Of a DNA stretch of 64,000 nucleotides, positions 10,773 to 22,700 are shown in pieces (within the stretch, counting starts at the first letter, position 1; every line of letters begins with the position of its first letter). The notes under the pieces are model-generated. The model did not search any database, was not told the DNA's origin, and worked only from the letters and a program-made list of their open reading frames with translations. The DNA is from Callorhinus ursinus (Eukaryota > Chordata > Mammalia > Carnivora > Otariidae), in the NCBI RefSeq assembly GCF_003265705.1, contig NW_020313288.1, positions 934,839-998,838 of the forward strand. Direction: 5' to 3'. The position numbers and the translations under genes are program-made.

Positions 10773-13700
10773 CTGGATGTTAAAGAACCAGAAGAAAAAG
10801 CAAGCTTCGGTATCGAGCCTGGATCCCAAGGCCGTTGGGGCAACAAGCTAATAATCACAATGACGAGAGTTCAGAAGTGCTGCTAAGCACTCGACATGTG
10901 GTCTTGTGCCACACAGGCCTTTAGCCTGCACGACAGCCACGTCCCCGAAGTCCGCCCAGGCACTAGTGAGGACAGTCGAAGAACAGAGTCACAGAATGGA
11001 GAAAGAAACTGAGGGCTGAGATCCACCCTAATCCAAGTGGAGAGAATTCAGGCACTAAGGAGAGAAGGGCACTTGGGCTTACTAACTGCCCTGCGCCAAG
11101 AACAGACAATCGTATGCCGGGTGCATGTGCTCCGGCCCCGCAGAACCACCAGAACAAAAGGGCCACTAGGGATCCTTTACCACGACTCATCCTAGGCCTG
11201 ACGCCCCTGGCCAGCCCACCGCCAGCCACCCTGGGGCCCCGCTTGTGGAAAAGGCTTGCCTGGCACAGGATACACGAATGCCTGACCCCGTTCCAGGCGC
11301 CATCTGAAAGAAGAATGGAAGAGAAAGCCTCCCATTCTAGGAAAAGCTTTATTTGTTTTAAATATTTATTTGAAAGAGCAAGCGAGCATGTGGGGGCTGG
11401 GAAGGGCAGAGGGAGAGAGAAGCCCAAGCAGACTCCCCGCTAAGCATGGAGCCCGACACGGGGCTCCATCCCGTGACCCTGAGACCACCACCTGAGCCCA
11501 AACCAAAAGTCGGACACTTAACTGACTGCGCCGCCCCCCAGGTGCCCCTAGGAAAAGTGGTTTGAAATAAATGCCCACTCATCCTCCCCCTGAATCCTGC
11601 CCCTGCTCTTAGGGAGCCAGTGAGGTGGCTTTGGTTCCACTGTTACTCTCACCGTCCCACGAATCCAACCTGTGGCCCTGGCCCTCTCTTGGGCCAGGAT
11701 CACACTGAGTGAGAAGACCGAGGAAGGAGTCCTGGTCATGAAGCCCTTGGATGGATGCGCCAACCGCCCTGTGGCTGCTCCCCGTCCAGGCTTATCTTAC
11801 CCATTAAACCAGAAAGTCTCCGAGGCCAGAGTGGGCTCGTGCTCACACCAAGAGCCCTAACCACTGTGCTCCACCCCTTGCTTCCCCCCTGGCCTCTCGT
11901 TCCCAAATGTGTGCAGACATCTCCCTCAATAGAAGGGGGGAGGCAACTGTACACGATGGACAAAATACAGCATTGTTCCTTCCAGGAGCAAAATTAAAAG
12001 CCAAAGCATCCAAGAAAGTCAGTGCTGCCACATGGAGCAAGAGCTGAGCAAATGAGACCCCAAAATAACACTTCCATAAAGAACCTTCAAAACACACCAG
12101 CTTTTTAAAAAAAATCAGTCTGTGATTTACCACTTCCTTTACTTTTAGACAAACAAAAATATTTAATATAGAATAATCGGGGCGCCTGGGTGGCTCAGTG
12201 ACTTAAACATCTGCCTTTAGCTCAGGTCATGGTCCCAGGGTCCTGGGATCAAGCCCCGAGTCGGGCTCCCTGGGGGAGCCTGCTTCTCCCTCTGCTCCTC
12301 CCACTGGCTTGTGCGCGCTCTCTCTAATGAATAAATAAAATCTTAAAAAAAAAAAAATCTTTTATCAATAGCCTTCTAAAAACACAAAGCTGACAGAGAA
12401 CACTTTTCAGATGAAGCCCACTTCTACTCTCCCTAGAATTTCACGACGTAGCCATGCTCTTCCATTCAACTGACCAACCCGTGCAAGGGTTCAGTAAGAC
12501 CAGAAAGCTTGTGCCAGGGTTCCCCTTCTGTGTCCCCTGTCCCCACCTGCCATCCAGGGCAGTACTGGGGTCTTATTTAGGACAGTGTGCGAGAGGAAAA
12601 GCAGCCTTTTGGTATCAGCAGTGCTTTAGTTACTAACAATGATGGGCAAGGGGGGGGCCGCAGGGACCAGGAGCTCCACATGAGGGACTACGCTAGCATG
12701 GCTATCGGCCCATTTGGTCCCACTCCCCTGTGCAGGAGAGGAAGCACCCTCCATTTCCAGCTGGAGACACACGCTCAGCACAAGCGCTGGCACCAGGATG
12801 CGACTCTGGTTCTGGTTCTAGAGCCTGGACATTTAACCACCGCGTTCAACTTTACCAAAGAGAAACAGAAGACCACGTGTACATTTAGCTGCGTCTCAGG
12901 TTTACCTCCAGGAGTAGAGAAAAAGGAATCATGTGAGGATTCCTCCGGAGGTGGGAGAGGAACCCCCTCCAGCTGGCCGAGGAAGGCAGCCACCCCCAGC
13001 CGTGCCCTCAGGAAGAGGGAGGAGGGAGCCGAATGGAGCGGTCTGTGCTAGAGGCAGGGAAAGGAAACTCCCAGGGCGGCAATTCTGCCCAACGATGCCC
13101 TGACCACACCCTTCCCTCAGTCCGCCTGATCTTCCAAGTAAACCCACGAAAGTCAATGCTCTTTGGGGAAGTTCTCAAGCTAAATCTAAAACAGGAAAAA
13201 GAAGCCAATCAAGCCTATTTTCTGATGGGATCATCCTGCAGAGCGCGGGTGTGGCCAAGACTAAGCTGCTTTCCGAGGCTCCGTGGGCAAGGGGACCCAG
13301 TCAGCACAGCGCTGCTCGGCCCCTGCGGCCCTGGACTTGCACGTGCTCAGCTGTGCAGCACGATCATCCAGCAGAGCCCGTCCAACACGCCCAAAGCTCT
13401 TTGGCCGTTAGTACAGGGCATTATTATTCTTACTTAGAGGTGAACAGAACCTCAGGGTCAAGGCCTAAAGAGGCTCCAGGATAAACGACTCCTCCTCCTC
13501 AGCTGAGGAGGGAGAATCGATGCCACGGCAAAAATGGGATACAAATGGAGTTTCGGACTCACCTGTCCTTCCCTTTCTCCCATCATGGATCTTGAACCTT
13601 CTCTCCTGAAAAAGGCAATTTACGTAAAAACATTAGGGAAAGAAAAATAGGTCGGTTAGGCCCCCCGCAAAAAAGCATTTCCCAATGGGCGCCTGAGTGG

Positions 13701-16700
13701 CTCAGTTGGTTAAGCGACTGCCTTTGGCTCAGGTCATGATCCTGGAGTCCCTGGATCGAGTCCCGCATCGGGCTCCCTGCTCGGCGGGGAGTCTGCTTCT
13801 CCCTCTGACCCTGCCCCCCTCTCGTGTACTTTCTCTCTCTCTCATTCTCTCTCAAATAAATAAAATCTTTAAAAAACAAAAAACAAAAAACATTTCCCAA
13901 ATGGAAGCTAGGTAATTCACGCTCTAATGGTTCAAGTGGGCCCGCAAAACCTAGAAGGGCCAACCCTAGTTCTTCAGCATTCAGAAAAAAAGGAGAGAAG
14001 GGGCACCTGGGTGGCTCAGCCGTTAAGTGTCTGCCTTTGGCTCAGGTCACGGTCTCAGAGTCCTGGGATCGAGCCCGCATTGGGCTCCCTGCGCAGTGGG
14101 AAGCCTGCTTCTCCCTCTCCCACTGCCCACTCCCACTCAAGGTCTCTCTCCAATAAATAAATAAAATTTTTCTTTTTTTTTCAAGATTTTATTTATTTAT
14201 TTGACAGAGAGATACACAGCGAGAGAGGAACACAAGCAGGGGGAGCGGGAGAGGGAGAAGCAGGCTTCCTGCCGAGCAGAGAGCCCGATGAGGGGCTCGA
14301 TCCCAGGACCCTGAGACCATGACCTGAGCCGAAGGCAGATATCCAACGACTGAGCCACCCAGGCGCCCTGAATAAATAAAATCTTAAAAAAAAGAAAGAG
14401 GAGAGAAGAGCAGACAGCGAGGGGGCAGGGAGGGCCAGGGGGGCCTGGCTGACCTGTCGACAGAGTGGTCAGGGTAGCGGCCCCGGTCCCTGTGGTCAAA
14501 GTCGTGGAAGCGGTCCTGGCGGTTGAAGTCAGAGTGGTAGCGCTCATCCAGGGCGGCCCGCTTTGCTTCTGGCCAATAGGCGTCGTCTCTCCTGGAAGAG
14601 GAAGAAAGGAGTAAGTGCAATTTCTCCTCCACTTTCATGACCTTTGGGGAAGTAGGTGAACCGGACCCTCAACTGGTCCTTGGCTCCTATTACTTCATGA
14701 GCTGAGAGGGGCTGGCAGGGGGATGTGGAATCCAACTGTAAGACTCCATTCTATTTCGTCTAACGTGCCCCGCTTCCCCTACACAGAACTTTGGTTTCCC
14801 TGATAGGAGGGCAGGTGGGCACACATGCACCTCTACAGGTCGTCTCTGGGAGTAGCACACGGCCTCGATCTATCAGGACAGCAAGCGAGAGCGGGGACCC
14901 CGAGCTCTCCTCAGCACATGGTCTGTCCTCCAACGTGGACTTGACCCAGCAGACACAAGTGCCAGGGCTTTGAGAAGCACTGGAAACATACGGTTTCAAA
15001 ACACTTAGGACCGTAATGAACTCCCAGCATCAGCATTTTGCACAAAGGCCAGAAGTCCTAAAATAACTTGAAGGCCCTCAAAAGCAGTCTTGCTGAATAT
15101 TACACGGGGACCTCTCTAACCCATGCAGTTGAGAAAAGATGAATACAAACTGTGTTTTTTCCCAAGTGGGGAGGCAGGTGGAAAAGCTTTGATCAGATCA
15201 ATGCTGGGACTACCACCCCCGACTCCCACCAGCACGTTTGAAATCAGGCCTGTTTTTCACTGGGGCTAACATTTTAGTATTCACGTCACAAGAGCATGTC
15301 CGGGAAATAAAAGAATGTTCTTCGAATAAACCGGGTCACTAGAGTGACGACAAAGCCTAGAAAGGGGGCCCGAAGGATGGGTTTCTTGGTCTCTGGCCAC
15401 CTGCTTAGTACTCGGATGTCATGTGTGGCTCTGGGAGTCTGCACTCCTTCCTCGGGGGTTTGCACTAGGACTTGAACATGAGGCTTTACTAGACACTGCT
15501 TTGCGCAACCATTTCTCCACCGACCCCTAACCATGACTCATGTTCCTGACGACGTAAAGGACATCAAATTGGGTGGTAGCATGCGCTTGTGCTGCCTTTG
15601 AAACAAAACTCTCCCATTAACATGCTCTTGGGGCCCATACCCTAGTTCTAAACGCCCCAGGCCACCACTAGGGTGGGCTGAGAGCCGCTCCACTTTGCTC
15701 CACTTACCGGCCATCCACGTCGTAGGGCCTCCGCACTGCAGGCCGCCGCTCCTGCTCGTAGCGCAGCTCCTGCTGGCGCCGCAGCTCCTCGCGCTCGCGG
15801 TGGATGCGCTCCTGCTCCCGCCGCCGCTCGTGCTCCACGTGCATGCGCTCTCGCTCCAGCCGCTCCCGCTCCATGCGCTCGCGCTCCAGCCGGTGCCGGT
15901 GGAAGGCCAGCCGTTCGCGGGCAATCTCCAGCCGCTCGCGCTCCTCCCGCTCCCACTGCGCCTGCATGCGCTGCTCCCACTCACTGCGCTCACGCACCCT
16001 GTGAGAGAGCAGCAGCTGGAGGGGCCACGGACCACCCAGCGGCTCCCAAGCCGGGAATGCAGGCCCGCCCTGGGGCTCGGCAGAAACTCGAACTCGGGGC
16101 CGTGCCTCCCCCTACGGGACTCCAGCTCTCTCAGGCCCACTGAGGAGAGGGCAAGGGCGGTAGCAGGCCTGGAATGCCAGCGCGGGCCCCGCTCCAGCCA
16201 CGTTCCTGCCCGGCGGGTCATTGGGGCAAAGAGGCGTGTGCACATAGAGGGGCAGCTAGAATAGGAGCTCAGCCTCACTCTCTGAAATTTTTTCTGGAGC
16301 TCAACATCTCATTCCATGAAACAGCCCATTAAAACTAAGCAACAGAACATCCTTTTCATAGTGAACTAAGTCTCGATGAAAACCTCTGCTTCCTAACCCG
16401 TGCGCTTCAATGAGTCACCAGGGAATGGGGCGAATCTTTGGATGCGGTTTTAGAAGTTCAGATGAGCTGACTGACCAGCGGGGGCCTGCAGCGGCAGCGA
16501 GAGGGGTCGGCAAGGCTGTGCGGGACCCCTGGCTGCTACTCTGTCGCTAGCGATAGCAACCGCACCCCAGCGCGTTTCTTCCTGGCGCCCCGTGCAGGTG
16601 ACGGCGAGCAGCCAGGGGACAGGGCTGCCGGGCTGTCTCCCCCCAGCCCTGGCCACGCACTTCCAGATACGTGTTTGTACCCGCAGAAGTGCATACTCCG

Positions 16701-19700
16701 GCCTCACTGTGCCCGTGGTCTGGACCAAAACAGCTACTCTTCTCCCGTGTACCCCAATGCCCAGTGAAGCTGAGCCACGCTGCATGGCTGATGGCATCTG
16801 ACCTGTCCCTTTGGGCCACTCTCCTTCTGTCCGCTTTTCCTGTCAGGTTGCTTTCGCCTTTGTTACAGTGATTTCAAATCGCGTTTATTCCCATCTCTGT
16901 GTCTTTCACGAAACGAACAGAAGTCATATTCTTATTCAGTCGACTTCTCCTTCCAACCCTAAACTCCTGAATATACTTACTTCCAACTTTATACAAATGT
17001 AGACTTCGTGTTTACATTCAGTCACCAGTTTATGGTGGCTGTTTTATCACTGACGTGAGCTGGAGACCCAAAGTGCTGTCTAAAGAACAGCTAAGTGACC
17101 TGAAGCTATTTGGGGGAGTCCAACCCTTTGTCACTAGTGAGAAATGTCCCTTTTGACATCTTACAGTTCCACACGCACATGGGTCAGGTCCGCAGCTCCA
17201 TTTGCCAGTTACTTCAACAAAAGTGCCTTTTGCCTTGCCCTTGGAAGCAGGAAGCTTACCTCCCCCCCCACTCATTCTCACTCTGCCAATATTACTAATG
17301 ATTTTTTTAAAACTCCTAAGTTGAGGGGCACCTGGGGGGGCTCAGTCAGTGGAGCATCTGAGTCTTGGTTTCAGCTCAGGTCATGATTTCTGGGTCATGA
17401 ATTCGAGCCCCGTGTCGGGCTCTGCACTCAGTGGGGAGTCGGTTTGGTACTCTCTCTTCTCTGCCTCTGCTGCCCACCCACCCCCTAAAATAAATAAATC
17501 TTTAAAAAAAAAAATTTTTTTTTTTTCCTATCAAGAAACAATTCAACTGTCATGACTCTCTCCCTGCATATGTTCCACTGTTTCTCGTTTTCCCTTTCTG
17601 CATCTTCTGGAGCACGTGTGGTATGTTTGTTAACGAGCACTACTGCACCAAGAAGGCATTCCAACTCCCTGCCGTTCCCTTCCGTAACCTTCAAAAAGAG
17701 ATGGGCCTATCTGCATGAGAAGATCATTGGAAAAAAACCACAGCATAAAAGTCAAAGGAGCCAAGAGGTTTAAAGCAATATTCCACAGACAGGGGACTTT
17801 GGAACTATCCCCCTAGGATACGATTATAACCAGTCCAGAGATACAAGCAAACCAGTAACACTCCTGGACACGGACTCACCTACGGGACTCGGAGTCTCTC
17901 GACTTCCGAGGCTCTTTGACTTTATCAAAGGACACAACGGACCGCTTCTCTCTGCTGGCTGATTTGCGATCCTGGCTCTTAGAAACCTAGTTCACCAAGA
18001 AACATCCAGAAGTTAAAGCAGAAATGACAACAGAAGAATCAGGTGGGTCCAGGTCCAAGCATCCAAAATGAAGGCTGGAAATGAACACTAATGTTTAATG
18101 GAACAAGAAGGTAACAAGGTGTTCCCCTCCTAAGAAATGTCATGTTTTCCTTATCGTAATTCAAAGTCAGAGCCTCATCACCATGCTAAACTATCCACTG
18201 AGTATTTTCAATAGGGTCAAAATGGAAGCCCTTCCCCCACTAAACTTTTTAATAATCATAACCAATTTTTTAATACTTTGTCTTCTGCGTCCAAAATAGA
18301 TTCCTTACTCTTCTTGTTCTTTCCCTTCCTAATTAAGTAAGTGCCCAACCATGGCTACTTATGTATATCGGAGGATTCCTGATTTGTGTAGTCACGTTAT
18401 TTTTATGAGATCTTCCCATCTTAGCCCTGGAGCTCGTACATCAGTTGTGGCCATTTTCCAATCATTTTATGTAAAATAAATGTAAAAGAGATCACGTGTA
18501 TTATAATATTAACAGAGATCATTTGCACAAACACAAACAGACTGAAACGTTCCATAACAAGCTTGCAGGAACTTCAATGGTTTGTCACCTTGCAGCACAG
18601 GGTAACATGGCAGGCCTTAGGCTGGAGCCTGGGAACCGAGCGCCTAGACCACGCAAATGTTTTGTGCTGACCACCTGCTTTCCTTCTGGGAGTCAGGAAG
18701 TTTGTATGTGGCAGAACGCCTATGTAACCATTCCCTGATAAAACCCTGGGGTGCTGAGCCTCTAACAGGCTGATGGGCTTCCCTGGGCAGGAACAGTGCC
18801 CACGTGCTGGTACACTTTCAAGGCTGCGTGAGCTCACAGGCAGGAGCGAGCACAAGGGAGTCTGCACGGGTCTCCTGCACATGCTGCCTATGTCTTTTCC
18901 CCACGATCTGGATGCGGTCCTTACTGTACCACTGGAGCCAATCTTAGCTGGGAGTGCCCACCACAGGCTAAGCCCACTGGTCCTTAAGAGTGAATCACTG
19001 AATGTGGGTGGCCTTGGGGACCCTGGCCCTGTATCTACCCAAGTTGCAAGACTGTCAAAAATTCCATTTATGGATATCAACAGCTGCCCAAGACCCTAAT
19101 AGCAGGCAGAGTGAAGTGGTAAGAACCTAAGATGGGTCCTCTGTGACTTCTGTGCTCTATGGAGCACCCGCAAGGAGCAAGAGCGTGGGACTGAGCCAAA
19201 GTGGAGACCGGACTTAGAAAAGCAGGAAAGGCTGGCTGGGTTGTACAGGAGTTTAGGAATGCACAATGGAGAGCTACTGAAACTTTCAGGGGAGGCAATG
19301 AAAAACAGCCACATACAGGCTGATTCAGAAAAAAAAAGCCAACCAGGGCACCTGGGTGGCTCAGATGGATAAGCGTCTGCCTTCAGCTCAAGGTCATGAT
19401 TCCAGGGTCCTGGGATCAAGTCCCACATCAGGCTCCCTGCTCAGTGCAGAGCCTGCTTCTCCCTCTCCCTCTGCCATTCCCTCTGCTTGTGCTCTTCTAT
19501 CTGTCAAATAAATAAATAAAATCTTAAAAAAAAAAAGAAAAAAAAGCCAACCAGTCCCATATTTGAATTTTATAAGACCATTGCTCTAACCCTTGAGCTA
19601 TTATGGAACCTTCTCCACCACATCTCAATTTTAAAATTAGCTTTAGAAAATTAAAAAAAAAACAAAAAAACAAAAAAAAACAAAAAACAGGGGTGCCTGG

Positions 19701-22700
19701 GTGGCTCAGATGGTTAGGCATCTGCCTTTGGCTCAGGTCATGATCCCAGGGTCCTGGGATCGAGCCCCGCATCGGGCTCCCTGCTCAGCGGGAAGCCTGC
19801 TTCTCCCTCTCCCACTCCCCCTGCTTGCGTTCCTGTTTTCATTAACTCTCTGTCAAATAAATAAATAAAATCTTAAAAAAAAAATTTCCTCATCAGAATT
19901 AGTAATGAAAGCTTTTCAAACTGTTTCTTGGAATGTCAAGATGTCTACAGTTTGAAAAGATACACCACCTTTCTTAAATTAAGCTCAAGAATCCCCTAAA
20001 CTATATAGAAATATAAATGAAAGAAATGTGAAATGAAAAAAATAGTATACCCTAATTAGAAAATTAATACTCACTCTCTCTTTGGATCCTGATGTTTTGA
20101 CACTAATAACAGGCACACCTTTAGATTTATCCATCACCACAGTCCGCTCTGTTCCTCGACTTCCTACAGGAAGAAAGGAGTTGTGTAACATAAGAAACAG
20201 GAAACACCCAAATTAGAAAAAAGTACTCAACTCTATGGAAAAGAAATCTAATTTGTGCTGCTGACTGACTACAGTAAACAATGAAGCACACCAACCAGAA
20301 AAAGAACAAACACCAAGTGGCATCTCTGGTGACAATACCTGATTTTGTAGTTCGAGATCGCTCTGAGGGGCCAGGTTTCTGATCATCTTGATCTTTACTC
20401 TTTTCTCCACTTCCGTCTTCACCTTTCTTAACGTCCTCTTTTCTATCAGCTTTATCTTCCCTCTTAAGGTTTGCAGACCTAAAAATAACGTCCCAGGACA
20501 CACAGGCACGTTGGATCCCCTATTTAGAGCAAAGCAGGCACGACCTGACTCTTGCCCTGAGCACCACAGGACCAGGAGGCTGCCTGGGTTGGCATCGACA
20601 GGACGATGAACAACAGGGAGTCCCACCTGCTCTCCCCAAGCACCCCCGGAAGAGTGACTGCAGGAAGGAATCATCTCAGCTACTGGAGGTGAAACCCTTC
20701 CACCAAACGTAAAGAAACGAAGGGATGAGGGGCCTTGCAGTCTCCCCCAGCTGTACGGAAAACGTGCAGAATGGGAACTACAGAAAAGGACCATCTTGGC
20801 CACAGCTCCCTCACAGAAGAGCAGTACCTGTCGCTGGTGCTGGACTTCTCCTTTTTCCCCTCACCCTCTCTCTTTTCAGAGGTTTTCTTCCCAGTAGGCT
20901 CATTTTTTGCCTGAAAAAGAGAACGAAATGCAAGTATTACCTTATTTCCTAAAAGGGTCACATCCCTGGAAGAAAACAGCCACTTACTTTTTCCACTGAG
21001 ATCATCTTCCCATGGAGCTCTGTTTTGTGCAGGTGGTTAATGCATTTTGTGGCCTCTTCTGCTGTGGACATCGTAACAAAGCCATAGCAGCGAGCTCCAG
21101 GACTCCGGGCATTTGTCACCACCTTGGCACCCACCACCTCAAAGGAAAGCACACAAATATGGCTCAGACAGGAGCCCCACTACTGCCCCAACCCCAGATG
21201 AAATGAGCAGGGCATCACAGTTCACACTGCTTTCCTCGGATCCACGAGTCCTGGCGCCCTCCCTGGGGTGAGGACTGTGGGAGAGGCCCTGTTACCTGGT
21301 GCCTGACAAGTGGCACCTGACCACTAAGGAGGATAATGCTATTGCCTCACTGCGACTCCTCTGAGGCTCTGCCTCACTTCCGGCTGCTTCTCCTGGGCAC
21401 CAGGATGGCAGTACAGAGAAGCATCGAGGAAGTGAAACACAAGGCAGGCCACTGCCGGCATTCCGTTAGCCATGTGGGCAGTGAAGCAGGAAGACATATC
21501 TGGAGATGGAGCCTGAGAGACGACACTCGGAGCAATAACAAAATTCAGTGAGAGGTTTCTGGTGCTACAGGCACATCTTCACATGCTACTTACTTTTCCT
21601 GATGACCTCACAAGCTGAAGTTAGGCACCCGGGCTCAGGGGAGGTCCCCCATAAGCCAGTATTCATCCTCATTACGCCACACAGAGACTCAGACCCAAGG
21701 GAGTTTCCAAATGGGCTGGTTCCCTGACTCAAACACCTGAAGCCTGCAATGCACCAGAGACACTGGAGGCTCCAAGGTGACATGTCCCTGCTGAGAGCAC
21801 CCTTCTGCTCTGAGGGCCACAGTGGAATCATCAAAGGGGCCGACCTTGTATTACTGAGCCTCAGGGAATCGCTATTCTTTCTACAACCATGTCATATTTA
21901 ATTCCGTTCATTAGTTCTCGAACATCGATAATCAAGGTAAATACTATTGGTTTCCTCTGTTGTGATTGGTTGAACCCTTACTACAAAGGTCCGTGCCTTT
22001 GGCTTGCCCCAAAAGCTACCTCTGAGACGAGGAGCCCAGGATAGTGAAGAAGAGTACGAACAGACCCAACACAGGTGCTCTGAAACACCCAGGGAACTGC
22101 AGCAGGCCTTGGGGGCGGGGGGAGGCGGGTGCATCTATCCATCACTGCCATAGTTCACAGGCTGAGCAGGGAGGGAGGACAGGCAGGTGCTGCAGAGGAC
22201 AAGTGGCCAGAGCTGCCCCAGCTGTGGGTGAGAGCAGGTGAGCTGAGAGTCATGAGGTGGAGGCACCAACAGCTCTGCTATAGCTACACACACCATCTCA
22301 GGGAGGCAGCAACTTTCAGGGCCCCCAAGTGTAGAAACAAGGTTCACATGGGGGAAGTGACATGCTCCCGGCCACACAACTGAGCAGCAGAGCTGTGGCC
22401 TCTAGCTACCCAGACCAATCGGACTCCACGGGCCCTGTTCACAACCCCTTTCCACAGCGTCACTGGAGTTCTGTACTCTCCCCACCCCGCCCTCTGCTAC
22501 GACCCCCAAAACCCTCCCCGAGTTGGAGTTTAAGGCTCAAAACCATTAGAAATGGATTCAGGAAATCCTCTAAAATTGAAGTGGTGGCTTTTGGGCCAGG
22601 GAAAAGGAAGAAAAAATACTAAGTTGATGTGGGCTCTGGGAGCTTCCACCTCTCTCACCTCTAGCCATGGACAGACAGATCCTTCACAAGCCATAAGCAA

